The notes beneath the pieces are model-generated. The model did not search any database. It was given only the letters and a program-made list of their open reading frames with translations, and was not told the origin of the DNA. This document shows positions 33,440 through 40,844 of a stretch of DNA of 64,000 nucleotides, in pieces (positions within the stretch are counted from its first letter, which is position 1; each line of letters starts with the position of its first letter). The stretch comes from Guyparkeria sp016278265. GTDB taxonomy: Bacteria > Pseudomonadota > Gammaproteobacteria > Halothiobacillales > Halothiobacillaceae. The stretch is taken from the NCBI RefSeq assembly GCF_044582145.1, contig NZ_JBDODO010000008.1; one strand, written 5' to 3'. The position numbers and the translations under genes were made by a program.

Positions 33440-34065
33440 GCCTCGTCACCCAGCAAGGCATTATCCAGACCAAGCAACCGCCGGCCGCGGTGGTTGTGGC
33501 GAATGGAGAGCATGGCGGCGTATTCCGTCTCCACGTGCGCGATCGCCGCCATTGGCGCGTTCAGCACCCAGGCGCAGGCGACCCGCATGACAATCGCGTG
33601 CGAGAGCACCAGCACGGACTGGCCGGCGTGATTGGTCTCCAGGCGGGCAAGCCCGCGTGTGACGCGCTCGAAGAAATCGGCCATTGGCTCGCTGCCGGGC
33701 GGACGGCCGTCGACCGGGTCGGCGAGAAAGGCGGCGTGCTGTTCGGGGTAGCGCTCGGGGATCTCGGCATGCCGCAAGCCCTCCCAGGGGCCAAAGCCGA
33801 TCTCGCGCAAGTCCGGGTCGACGACCAGTTGTAGTCCGCGGCGCTCGGCGACCGATGCGGCGAAGGCCTTGCAGCGACGCAGCGGCGAGGTGGCGACCAC
33901 GTCCCAATCGGCCAACCCGCGCGCCTCGAGCATTTCCAGGCGTCGCTCGAGTTGCTGCCAGCCAAGGTCGCTCAACGGGTCGTCGACGGCATCGCCACGA
34001 AAGCGGCGGCCGCCGACGGGTTCGCCGTGGCGAATCAGGTCGAGTCGGGTGGTTTGAGAGGGCAT
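33436..34065 (-). CDS. Histidine phosphatase family protein
   Basis: This 209-residue member of the phosphoglycerate-mutase-like superfamily has the catalytic RHG motif in DLIRHGEPVGG at about residue 11. A second Arg lies in SPLRRCKAFA, and the second histidine in LVLSHAIVMRV. The sequence is of the CobC/GpmB type (alpha-ribazole or sugar-phosphate phosphatase), and the substrate cannot be assigned. ATG at 34065 is chosen because the open frame beyond it (to 34260) reads as non-coding. It overlaps the RpfE-like gene downstream by 4 bases, so histidine phosphatase, RpfE-like and recJ genes form one transcription unit. Confidence 0.85.
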   Translation of the reverse strand: MPSQTTRLDLIRHGEPVGGRRFRGDAVDDPLSDLGWQQLERRLEMLEARGLADWDVVATSPLRRCKAFAASVAERRGLQLVVDPDLREIGFGPWEGLRHAEIPERYPEQHAAFLADPVDGRPPGSEPMADFFERVTRGLARLETNHAGQSVLVLSHAIVMRVACAWVLNAPMAAIAHVETEYAAMLSIRHNHRGRRLLGLDNALLGDEA

Positions 34066-34222
34066 GGACGCTCGGGGTTCGAATTCGAGGCGAGAGTCTA
34101 ACAGCCGGGCGAGGGTCGCCGAGCGGGAAGCTCGGTTCGCCACAATCCGGTGAGAGCGGCTTGCGACGAACGGTGAGCGACGGCGGGCGCCGTCGGTCGG
34201 AAAGGAGGTTATCCGACCCGTG

Positions 34223-34429
34223 TCACTTCTTGCCGGCAACCAGCATGACCAGCCCAACAACGACGCTCACGCCACCGGCAATCCAGTAGATCATGGTGTT
34301 GTCGGTGTACTCGCCGGTGAACGCCTCGGAAAGTTGGTCTTCCAGACCTTGCGATGCCTGGTAACCGAAAAAGAGGAGGACGAGACCCAGTACAAGCAGG
34401 GCGATGCCGATAATTTGCTGCGTTTTCAT
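34223..34429 (-). CDS. DUF3185 family small membrane protein
   Basis: This is a 68-residue protein with two membrane helices, around residues 5-25 (IIGIALLVLGLVLLFFGYQAS) and 47-66 (IYWIAGGVSVVVGLVMLVAG). A charged loop lies between them, and the protein ends GKK. The pattern and size match the DUF3185 family, whose function is unknown. AGGAG lies 8 bases before ATG at 34429, a strong ribosome-binding site. It stands alone between the histidine phosphatase gene and ampE, separated from ampE by a stable hairpin, so it probably has its own promoter. Confidence 0.8.
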   Translation of the reverse strand: MKTQQIIGIALLVLGLVLLFFGYQASQGLEDQLSEAFTGEYTDNTMIYWIAGGVSVVVGLVMLVAGKK

Positions 34430-34506
34430 GACGATTACTCCTGGAGCGGGAAACCGGGTCAAGTGTAGGCGGTCGTCCCAACCACTGCTTGGGCGTCTGA
34501 AACCTG

Positions 34507-34552
34507 CCGGATTGGTCGCGTGCCGAAAGAGAGCGGCAAGCGACCAATCCGG
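34507..34552. terminator. Long stable hairpin downstream of ampE
   Basis: CCGGATTGGTCGC (34507-34519) pairs perfectly with GCGACCAATCCGG (34540-34552). After one mismatch, an inner TGCCG/CGGCA stem continues around an 8-base loop. The 18 paired bases make this one of the strongest hairpins in the window. No U-tract follows on either strand, so it may protect or end the ampD-ampE message by another route. Confidence 0.55.
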
Positions 34553-34559
34553 CGTTCGG

Positions 34560-35471
34560 TCACGGCACCCAGCCAATCATGGTGAGCACGGCCACCAGGG
34601 CCAATCCGAACAACAAGGCACGCCACACGATGGCGTGGGCGGCTCGATACCAGGCGCGCTGGTCGGCGAGACAGGCATCCTCGTCGAGGCATTCGTCGGC
34701 CCGCTCGACATCGATCACGGCGTGACCCACCCGCGCGATCAGGCCGATCGACCCGGCCTCCCAGTCGTCCATGGCGCCGTGTTCGCGCCCCAAAGCCGGA
34801 TCGCCACGCCAGGCATTCACCCCCCGCTGGAACGAACCGGCCAGCAGCATCAGCACGGTGAACACCGGGGCCGCCGGCAGAACGAGCAGCGCATGCGCCT
34901 TTTTCTGCCAGCGATGCAACCAGCCTGGCTTGGCCTCGTCTGTCTCCCCCGGGTCGCTCTCGCGCGCCAGCCACTCGGTCAGCCGAAAGAACAGCGCGCC
35001 GGCCGGGCCGAGCAATACAAACCAGAACAGCACCAGAAACCATTCGCTGAACGCCAGCACGATGATGCGCTCCCCGGTCTGACGGGTGGTCGCCGTGGCC
35101 GGGTCGACCGACGTGCCGTCGAACAGCACCCCACGGGCCGACTCGACCATCTCCTGATCATCGCGACCGGCCGCATCCAGCAACTGGCGATTGATCTCCG
35201 AGGTGTTGCGCGGCGTGATCACCAGCAGCAGCACGACCAGCGACACGATCCAACCAACCCAGCCATCACCGCCCGGGCCCAGCCACACCAGCACGGCCAC
35301 CGGCAGCAGCAACCAGACGATCAACCGGGCCGCGGTGGCGCCGATCATTCCGGCCAGCGTGTCGAATACCTCGATGGTGGCGCGATGCGGCCAACGATCG
35401 GCACGCCAGCGCTGGAAGAATTCCAGAAACCGATCGAAGGCGACGACGAGTAGCAGGATCAGGAGTTTCAT
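34560..35471 (-). CDS. ampE: AmpE-like regulatory inner-membrane protein
   Basis: This 303-residue membrane protein is of the AmpE/CobD-like fold. The N-terminus reads LLILLLVVAFDRFLEFFQ, typical of AmpE. Further helices lie at about 40-64 (LIVWLLLPVAVLVWLG), 70-87, 135-160, 195-215 and the C-terminus. A cytoplasmic-type region contains ITPRNTSEINRQLLDAA. AmpE is encoded with AmpD and is thought to act as a sensor or modulator in peptidoglycan-recycling control of beta-lactamase; its mechanism is unsettled. ATG at 35471 is the first start in the coding part; the frame beyond it overlaps ampD. It lies 40 bases after ampD. Confidence 0.86.
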   Translation of the reverse strand: MKLLILLLVVAFDRFLEFFQRWRADRWPHRATIEVFDTLAGMIGATAARLIVWLLLPVAVLVWLGPGGDGWVGWIVSLVVLLLVITPRNTSEINRQLLDAAGRDDQEMVESARGVLFDGTSVDPATATTRQTGERIIVLAFSEWFLVLFWFVLLGPAGALFFRLTEWLARESDPGETDEAKPGWLHRWQKKAHALLVLPAAPVFTVLMLLAGSFQRGVNAWRGDPALGREHGAMDDWEAGSIGLIARVGHAVIDVERADECLDEDACLADQRAWYRAAHAIVWRALLFGLALVAVLTMIGWVP

Positions 35472-35511
35472 CGCGTGGATGCCCCAACGTTTGACAGGAA
35501 TGAAGACAACG

Positions 35512-36072
35512 TCATGCGGTGGCGAGCCCCTCGGGCAATCGGGAGGCCAGATCCCCCCAATCGAAAACCGGACCGGGGTCGGTCTTGCGCCCCGGGGCGA
35601 TGTCACTGTGACCACGCACTGCATGCACGCTCGGATAGGCGCGCTTGATCGCGGCGAGCACCTGGCCGAGCACCTCGTACTGCACCGCCGTGTAGGGTTC
35701 GGTGTCGAGGCCTTCGAGCTCGATTCCGATGGAGAAATCGTTGCAACGCATGCGCTCACCGAATCGAGACTGGCCCGCATGCCAAGCGCGTCGGTCGAAG
35801 GGCACGAACTGCGTGACCGCACCGTCACGATAGATTACGACATGGGCGGACACACGCAGATCACGGATTTCTTCGAAGTACGGGTGGTCGGCCGGGTCGA
35901 GGCTATTGGTGAAGAACCGCTCGATGGCCGTGCCGCCGAACTCGCCCGGTGGCAGCGACATGCCGTGGATTACCACCAGTTCCATGCGTTCGTCGCGGGG
36001 GCGCAGATCGTGATTGGGCGACGAGACATAGCGCACGTTATCCAGTCGATGGGTGGCGGGGTCGATGTTCAT
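35512..36072 (-). CDS. ampD: 1,6-anhydro-N-acetylmuramyl-L-alanine amidase
   Basis: This 186-residue zinc amidase belongs to the amidase_2 family. It cleaves the amide between anhydroMurNAc and the stem peptide in the cytoplasm during murein recycling. The zinc ligands are visible in VVIHGMSLPPGEFGG (His), then in RGHSDIAPGRKTDPG (His and Asp). HVVIYRDGAVTQFVPFDRRAWHAGQS and IGIELEGLD are also conserved. There is no signal peptide, as expected. It overlaps neither neighbour, lying 6 bases after pncC and 40 bases before ampE. The size and all motifs are those of AmpD. Confidence 0.95.
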   Translation of the reverse strand: MNIDPATHRLDNVRYVSSPNHDLRPRDERMELVVIHGMSLPPGEFGGTAIERFFTNSLDPADHPYFEEIRDLRVSAHVVIYRDGAVTQFVPFDRRAWHAGQSRFGERMRCNDFSIGIELEGLDTEPYTAVQYEVLGQVLAAIKRAYPSVHAVRGHSDIAPGRKTDPGPVFDWGDLASRLPEGLATA

Positions 36073-36078
36073 GGCAGG

Positions 36079-36747
36079 TCAGTCCTCCGACCACTTGAGA
36101 CCGGCGGCGGGCCAGTGGGCCGATGACCACTCGCTGGCGACCTGTTCGCTCCAGCCCTTGCCCCCGAGGTGCGCGCAGAGGCCACGCAACGCCACGTCCA
36201 CCGACGCCTCGCGCACTGCCTGCCGATCGCCGGGGAAACGAAATCGGGTGGCGAAGGTGGTGACATGGGGTTGGGTCACGTTGCGCCCAACAGATGGGCG
36301 ATAGCCCCAGCCAACCCAGACGGTGCCGACCGGCTTGGCCTCGCTGCCACCGCCCGGACCGGCCACGCCGCTGATGGCCACCGCGTAGTCGATATCTGCC
36401 CGCTGGATTGCCCCACGCGCCATCGCCGTGACCACCTCGCCGGATACCGCGCCGACCTCGGCGAACAGGGACGAGGGCACCGCCAGATCGCGCTGTTTGG
36501 CTCGGTTGCTGTAGGTGACCCAGCCACCCTCGAACCAGGTCGAACTGCCGGATTGCTCGGTGAGATTCGCCGCCAACAGTCCGCCCGTGCAGGACTCGGC
36601 CACGGCCAGATGCAGGCCACGCGCCTGGAGGGCCTCACCCACACACTGGATGCGGGCACGGCGATCGAGGCTGTCCGCATTCATCGCGTCAAAGCCCGTC
36701 CAGTTAGGCGGTCGCTGGGGCGTTTCGTTGTCTTCTTGCTCGGTCAT
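36079..36747 (-). CDS. pncC: CinA-family C-terminal domain protein (nicotinamide-nucleotide amidohydrolase)
   Basis: This 222-residue protein has the stand-alone CinA C-terminal domain. The family signature VAESCTGGLLAANLTEQSGSS begins near residue 49, and GGWVTYSNRAKQRDL, AISGVAGPGGG and KPVGTVWVGW follow. PncC deamidates nicotinamide mononucleotide in NAD recycling. ATG at 36747 is taken; the ATG at about 36684 is a shorter option. The N-terminal 40 residues are an unusual polar extension. It is transcribed away from mutS, with 76 bases between them, and lies 6 bases before ampD. Confidence 0.88.
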   Translation of the reverse strand: MTEQEDNETPQRPPNWTGFDAMNADSLDRRARIQCVGEALQARGLHLAVAESCTGGLLAANLTEQSGSSTWFEGGWVTYSNRAKQRDLAVPSSLFAEVGAVSGEVVTAMARGAIQRADIDYAVAISGVAGPGGGSEAKPVGTVWVGWGYRPSVGRNVTQPHVTTFATRFRFPGDRQAVREASVDVALRGLCAHLGGKGWSEQVASEWSSAHWPAAGLKWSED

Positions 36748-36810
36748 CCTGCTTGCTCGTCCCTGGTGCCATCGACCAATCCCGAAGCGATCCGGGGCCG
36801 GGGTTTTGGT

Positions 36811-36816
36811 TACAAT
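36811..36816 (+). promoter_or_regulatory. Putative mutS -10 hexamer directly before the start codon
   Basis: TACAAT at 36811-36816 ends 7 bases before ATG 36824. If used, transcription would begin at or within a base or two of the start codon, giving a leaderless mRNA. No convincing -35 hexamer lies 17 bases upstream. Confidence 0.35.
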
Positions 36817-36823
36817 GCCGCGC

Positions 36824-39487
36824 ATGACGAAACCGACATCGCCCCGCCCCGCCCCGTCCTCGGAGACGACCGGAGAGATCGACCCTCTCAGCGCGCATAC
36901 GCCCATGATGCAGCAGTTTCTCGGGATCAAACAAGATTACCCCGACGTGCTGCTGTTCTATCGCATGGGCGATTTCTACGAGCTGTTTTTCGAGGACGCC
37001 CGCCACGCAGCGAGGCTGCTCGATCTCAACCTGACCCAGCGCGGCACCTCGGCCGGCGAGCCCATCCCGATGGCCGGCGTGCCGGTGCATGCCTACGAGT
37101 CGTACCTGGCGCGCCTGCTGAAGGCCGGCGAGTCGGTCGCCATCTGCGAGCAGGTCGGCGACGTGCAGGCCAAGGGGCCGATGAAGCGCGAGGTGGTCAA
37201 GGTGGTCACCCCGGGCACGGTCACCGACGAGGCCCTGCTCGAACAGCGTCAGGCGCATCGACTGGTGGCGGTGGCGCGCAGCCGTTACCGTGGCCGTGAA
37301 CGGCTCGGTCTGGCGCACCTGGACCTTTCCAGCGGCCACTTTGCCATCATGGCACCGACCGGGCCGGACGAACTGGCCACCGAGCTGGCCCGCGTCGACC
37401 CGCGCGAACTGCTGCTGCCCGAAGGGCTGCGCATCGAGGCGTTGACCGATGGCCTGTTCCGCGCCGACGGGTTCAGCCGCGAACGCCCGATCTGGCACTT
37501 CTCCAGTGAGACGGCCAGCGAACGGCTGTGCGCCCAGTTCGGCACACGGGATCTCGCCGGCTTCGGCATCCATGCCGACAACCGCCAGGCACTGGATGCG
37601 GCACTGGGGGCGGCCGGCGCGCTGTGGCAGTACGTCAACGACACGCAGAAGACGCATCTGGGCCATATCGATGGGCTAGCCGTGGAGCAGACCAGTGACG
37701 CCCTATTGCTCGACGTGCATACCCGCCGCCACCTCGAGCTGTTCGAGGACAGCCAGGGGCGCCCGGACGGGGCATTGATCGGGCTGCTTGATCGCACGGC
37801 CACCGGCATGGGCGCGCGCCGCCTGCGCGAATGGCTGGCCCGCCCGCTGCGCCACCACGATCAGCTGGCCGCCCGACACCAGGCAATCGGCGAGCTACGC
37901 GAGCGTGACCTGCCGACCGCCCTGTTCGATGCCCTGCGACAGGTCAACGACATCGAACGGATCGCCACGCGCATCGTGCTGGGCACGGCCCGGCCGCGGG
38001 ATCTGGCCGCCCTGCGCGACTCGCTGCACCAGCTCCCCGCCCTGACCGATACATTGGCCGCCTGTGACCAGCCGCTGCTCACCACGCTGATCGACGAGCT
38101 GGCCGATCTGCCCGAGGTGCGGGAATTACTGGATGCCGCGATTGCCGAAAAGCCCTCGGTCTGGCTGCGCGACGGCGGGGTGATTGCGAGCGGCTTCGAT
38201 GAGGAGCTCGACCGTCTGCGCGGGTTGTCCGAACGCGCCGACACCACGCTCACCGCCATGGAAGAGGATGCGCGCCGCCAGTCGGGCATCGACAATCTCA
38301 AGCTCGCCTACAACCGGGTCCACGGCTACTACTTCGAGGTACCGCGCAGCCAGTCGGCACGCATGCCGGAGACCTTCACCCGGCGCCAGACGCTCAAGTC
38401 CGTCGAGCGCTACACCAACGACACGCTCAAGACCTTCGAGCAGGAAGTGCTCACGGCACGCGACCGCTCGCTGGCCCGCGAGCGTGAATGCTTCGAGCGG
38501 CTGCTGGTCACCCTGGCCGGCCACCAGGGCGAGCTGCGCCGGCGTGCCAATGCCCTGGCGGACCTGGATACGCTGGCCGCGCTGGCCGATGTCGCCGAAC
38601 GCCACGGCTGGAACGCACCGAGCTTTCGCCAGGCACTGGGCGTGGACATCCGCCAGGGCCGCCATCCGGTGGTCGAGGCCAACAGCCAGGCGGTCTTCGT
38701 GCCCAACGACGCCGAGCTGGCACCCGACCGGCGCATGCTGCTGATCACCGGCCCGAACATGGGCGGCAAGTCGACCTATATGCGCCAGACCGCGCTGATC
38801 GTGCTGCTGGCCCATGCCGGGGCGCACGTGCCGGCCGACGGGGCCGAGATCGGACCCATCGATCGCATCTTTACCCGCATCGGCGCCTCCGACGATCTGG
38901 CCTCCGGTCGCTCGACCTTCATGGTCGAGATGACCGAGACCGCCGAGATCCTGCATCACGCCACCGAGCGATCGCTGGTGCTGATCGACGAGATCGGCCG
39001 TGGCACCTCGACCTTCGACGGGCTGGCGCTGGCCTGGGCGGTCGCCGAGCACCTGTTGCAGAAAAACCGCGCGATGACGCTGTTCGCGACCCACTACTTC
39101 GAGCTGACCACGCTCTCCGAGCAGTTCGAGACGCTGATCAATGTGCACCTCGAGGCGATCACGCACAACGGCGAGCTGGTGTTCCTGCATGGGGTGAAGG
39201 ACGGCCCGGCCAACCAGAGCTACGGCATCGACGTCGCTCGGCTGGCCGGCCTGCCCCGCCCCACCATTCGTCGCGCCCGCGGCCTGCTGGAAAAACTCGA
39301 GTGGCAGTCGCATACCGGGGGCGAGGTGCCGCAGATGGACCTGTTCGCGGCCGAAGCCCCAACCGGGGCCGCCGAATCCGAGCCCGACCCGTTGCTCGAG
39401 GCGATCGATGCCCTCGATCCGGACGAGCTCTCCCCGCGTGCCGCACTGGATCTACTTTACGAATGGAAGGCTAACCGTCAGGAATGA
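36824..39487 (+). CDS. mutS: DNA mismatch repair protein MutS
   Basis: This 887-residue protein has all MutS domains. The mismatch-reading FYRMGDFYELFFEDA with the Phe-x-Glu motif lies near residue 45. The clamp and lever helices follow. The ATPase has Walker A GPNMGGKSTYMRQ at about residue 643, Walker B LVLIDEIGRGTSTFDG and the ATHYFELT motif. It finds mispairs and recruits MutL. The open frame extends to 36515, but the start must be near ATG 36824 (or 36815), before PTSPRPAPS. No Shine-Dalgarno sequence is seen. The C-terminal tetramer region is present, ending LLYEWKANRQE. Confidence 0.97.
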   Translation: MTKPTSPRPAPSSETTGEIDPLSAHTPMMQQFLGIKQDYPDVLLFYRMGDFYELFFEDARHAARLLDLNLTQRGTSAGEPIPMAGVPVHAYESYLARLLKAGESVAICEQVGDVQAKGPMKREVVKVVTPGTVTDEALLEQRQAHRLVAVARSRYRGRERLGLAHLDLSSGHFAIMAPTGPDELATELARVDPRELLLPEGLRIEALTDGLFRADGFSRERPIWHFSSETASERLCAQFGTRDLAGFGIHADNRQALDAALGAAGALWQYVNDTQKTHLGHIDGLAVEQTSDALLLDVHTRRHLELFEDSQGRPDGALIGLLDRTATGMGARRLREWLARPLRHHDQLAARHQAIGELRERDLPTALFDALRQVNDIERIATRIVLGTARPRDLAALRDSLHQLPALTDTLAACDQPLLTTLIDELADLPEVRELLDAAIAEKPSVWLRDGGVIASGFDEELDRLRGLSERADTTLTAMEEDARRQSGIDNLKLAYNRVHGYYFEVPRSQSARMPETFTRRQTLKSVERYTNDTLKTFEQEVLTARDRSLARERECFERLLVTLAGHQGELRRRANALADLDTLAALADVAERHGWNAPSFRQALGVDIRQGRHPVVEANSQAVFVPNDAELAPDRRMLLITGPNMGGKSTYMRQTALIVLLAHAGAHVPADGAEIGPIDRIFTRIGASDDLASGRSTFMVEMTETAEILHHATERSLVLIDEIGRGTSTFDGLALAWAVAEHLLQKNRAMTLFATHYFELTTLSEQFETLINVHLEAITHNGELVFLHGVKDGPANQSYGIDVARLAGLPRPTIRRARGLLEKLEWQSHTGGEVPQMDLFAAEAPTGAAESEPDPLLEAIDALDPDELSPRAALDLLYEWKANRQE

Positions 39488-39496
39488 CGCCGGCGA

Positions 39497-39532
39497 TCAA
39501 CGCCGGTAGACGTGCCGACGATGGCCGATATC
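39497..39532 (-). pseudogene. Severed C-terminal end of the RelE-family toxin gene
   Basis: On the minus strand these bases read D-I-G-H-R-R-H-V-Y-R-R-stop. GHRRxVYR is the standard ending of RelE/StbE toxins. It is exactly the part missing from the toxin frame at 39749-40027. The two pieces are separated by the 268-base inverted-repeat element, so this is the native 3' end cut off by insertion. Confidence 0.8.
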
Positions 39533-39800
39533 GGGAAGGCCTGCACGAATCCGATACCGCTCTGCGCGCCTTGAGTCTGGCGGATGCAAGGCGCTCGTCC
39601 GCCGCGGAAGGGTGATTCCCTTTCCAAGGACGACAACGCAGCAGACGCCGGGCTCAAGGCGCGCCCTGCGGGGCCTAGCCCGCCGCCCTTGCTCGGCGTT
39701 GCAATGTCTTGACGTGGCCACCGGCACGCCGGCGACATCGCGCCTTGATCACGAACGGCGGGCTTGGCCAGAGTGGCATCGGATTCGTGCAGGCCTTCCC
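39533..39800. mobile_element. 268-bp MITE-like element with 26-bp terminal inverted repeats
   Basis: The left end (39533-39558) begins GGGAAGGCCTGCACGAATCC, and the right end (39775-39800) is its inverse with one mismatch in 26 bases. The interior has no credible gene, is GC-rich and contains a GGAAGGG/CCCTTTCC hairpin near 39605-39627. The element lies inside the toxin gene and separates its last 11 codons from the rest. No clear target-site duplication is visible. It is too short to encode a transposase and would need one acting in trans. Confidence 0.78.
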
Positions 39801-40027
39801 GTGACCACCGTGACGACCAGTTCGTCATCGACGATCTCGTACAGAATTCGATAATTGCCCTGGCGAACGCGGTATCGCTCCTGGCCAGATAACTTCTCGC
39901 TCCCTGGTGGCCGCGGATCGTCTGCAAGCGCTTCCACCCGACGGAGAATCCGCTCGACGTCGGGGCGAGGTATGGGGCGAAGATCACGAGTGACCGATTG
40001 GCGGAAACACAGCCTATAGCTTGCCAT
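39749..40027 (-). CDS. RelE/ParE-family toxin, 3' end replaced by inserted element
   Basis: This 92-residue frame is a RelE/StbE-type toxin through about residue 76: FRQSVTRDLRPIPRPDVERIL, EKLSGQERYRVRQGNYRILYEI and VDDELVVTVV. The next 16 residues (GRPARIRCHSGQARRS) are read from the inserted element and replace the conserved GHRRxVYR ending, now stranded at 39497-39532. Loss of these basic and tyrosine residues should impair mRNA cleavage on the ribosome, so the toxin is probably inactive. It overlaps its antitoxin gene by 14 bases, as is usual for such pairs. Confidence 0.82.
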   Translation of the reverse strand: MASYRLCFRQSVTRDLRPIPRPDVERILRRVEALADDPRPPGSEKLSGQERYRVRQGNYRILYEIVDDELVVTVVTGRPARIRCHSGQARRS

Positions 40028-40247
40028 GCGCCTTCAAGTCCTTGAGCAGGGCTTCATAGCTGATCGTGGGTTCGGCAACTCGCTCATCGAACGAGACGAG
40101 ATCCTCCTGATCCTCCGCCAGGGCCGCCTTGACCGCGTCGTTGACGATCTCGGAAATCGAGCGGTGGGACTGCGCGGCCTTCATCCGCAGGGCCTGATGC
40201 AATTGCGCATCGAAGTAAATGGTGGAGCGTTTCGTCTCGGTGGTCAT
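40014..40247 (-). CDS. RelB/RHH-type antitoxin
   Basis: This 77-residue protein has an N-terminal ribbon-helix-helix: KRSTIYFDAQLHQALRMKAA, then RSISEIVNDAVKAALAED. An acidic C-terminal tail that would wrap the toxin follows, containing SYEALLKDLKAHGKL. It should bind and inhibit the toxin and repress its own promoter as a dimer. GGGAG lies 7 bases before ATG 40247. Three 8-base direct repeats just upstream are a likely operator. The antitoxin looks intact although the toxin is broken, consistent with decay that began on the toxin side. Confidence 0.88.
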   Translation of the reverse strand: MTTETKRSTIYFDAQLHQALRMKAAQSHRSISEIVNDAVKAALAEDQEDLVSFDERVAEPTISYEALLKDLKAHGKL

Positions 40248-40283
40248 GTTCGGGCTCCCGGTGGCTATGTCGAGCAGATCAAC

Positions 40284-40322
40284 AGTGTAGCAGCGTCCTG
40301 ACGTCTTGACGTTACGACGCTT
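40284..40322 (-). promoter_or_regulatory. Putative promoter/operator of the RelBE-type pair
   Basis: On the + strand TGACGTCT, TGACGTTA and CGACGCTT follow each other at 40299-40322, three direct copies at 8-base spacing. Tandem short sites of this kind suit ribbon-helix-helix dimers. A possible minus-strand -10 (TACACT, reverse of 40284-40289) lies just downstream, so binding would cover the -35 region. Confidence 0.4.
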
Positions 40323-40376
40323 GCATCCGATTTATCTCGATTGACTCCCACGACCGGCACCCCTTGCCTTCCCCGG

Positions 40377-40382
40377 TATAAT
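40377..40382 (+). promoter_or_regulatory. Perfect TATAAT -10 hexamer six bases before the nudJ start
   Basis: TATAAT at 40377-40382 is followed by only six bases before ATG 40389, so transcription from it would start at the ATG. No -35 consensus is found at 16-18 bases. No Shine-Dalgarno sequence precedes nudJ, which fits leaderless translation. Confidence 0.45.
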
Positions 40383-40388
40383 CAGCCC

Positions 40389-40844
40389 ATGGAACATTCC
40401 ACCGAACGCCCCCTTGTCTCGCTTACCGTGGCGGGCATCGCCCATCGAGACGACGAGTACCTGATCGTCGAGGAACAGATCCGCGGCCAGCGCTACCTCA
40501 ACCAGCCGGCCGGGCACGTCGAGCCGGGCGAAACCCTGCTCGAGGCGGTGATCCGCGAGGTGCTCGAGGAGAGCCGCTTTGCCTTCGAGCCGACCGAGCT
40601 GCTGGGGCTGTACCATGACAACCCGCACCAGGGGCGGCGCGTATTGCGGGTGGCGATCATCGGCAAGATCGGTGCAGAGCCGGACGACGAGCCGCTGGAC
40701 GATGGCATCCTCGCCGCGCACTTCATGAGCCGCGCGGCGCTCGAACGCACCACCATTCCGCATCGCTCCCCGTTCGTCACCGCCGCCATCCGCGACTTCG
40801 AACAGGGGCGCCGCTATCCCCTCGACCTGCTGAACTCGCTTTGA
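40389..40844 (+). CDS. nudJ: NUDIX hydrolase NudJ (phosphatase of thiamine/nucleoside pyrophosphates)
   Basis: This 151-residue protein has the Nudix box as GHVEPGETLLEAVIREVLEE, with the metal-binding REVxEE glutamates, at about residues 39-58. PHRSPFVTAAIRDFEQGRRYPLDLL at the C-terminus matches NudJ (YmfB), which hydrolyses thiamine pyrophosphate precursors and nucleoside di/triphosphates. Gene order nudJ-mnmA-hflD is the same as in E. coli and supports the call. The stop codon shares a base with the mnmA start, so the genes are translationally coupled. The start is at ATG 40389; there is no upstream alternative with a ribosome-binding site. Confidence 0.92.
   Translation: MEHSTERPLVSLTVAGIAHRDDEYLIVEEQIRGQRYLNQPAGHVEPGETLLEAVIREVLEESRFAFEPTELLGLYHDNPHQGRRVLRVAIIGKIGAEPDDEPLDDGILAAHFMSRAALERTTIPHRSPFVTAAIRDFEQGRRYPLDLLNSL

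Noticed and set aside
36515..36823. N-terminal extension of mutS by about 100 residues
   Set aside because: It overlaps the divergent pncC gene and reads as low-complexity Arg/Ser/Pro; normal MutS begins close to 36824.
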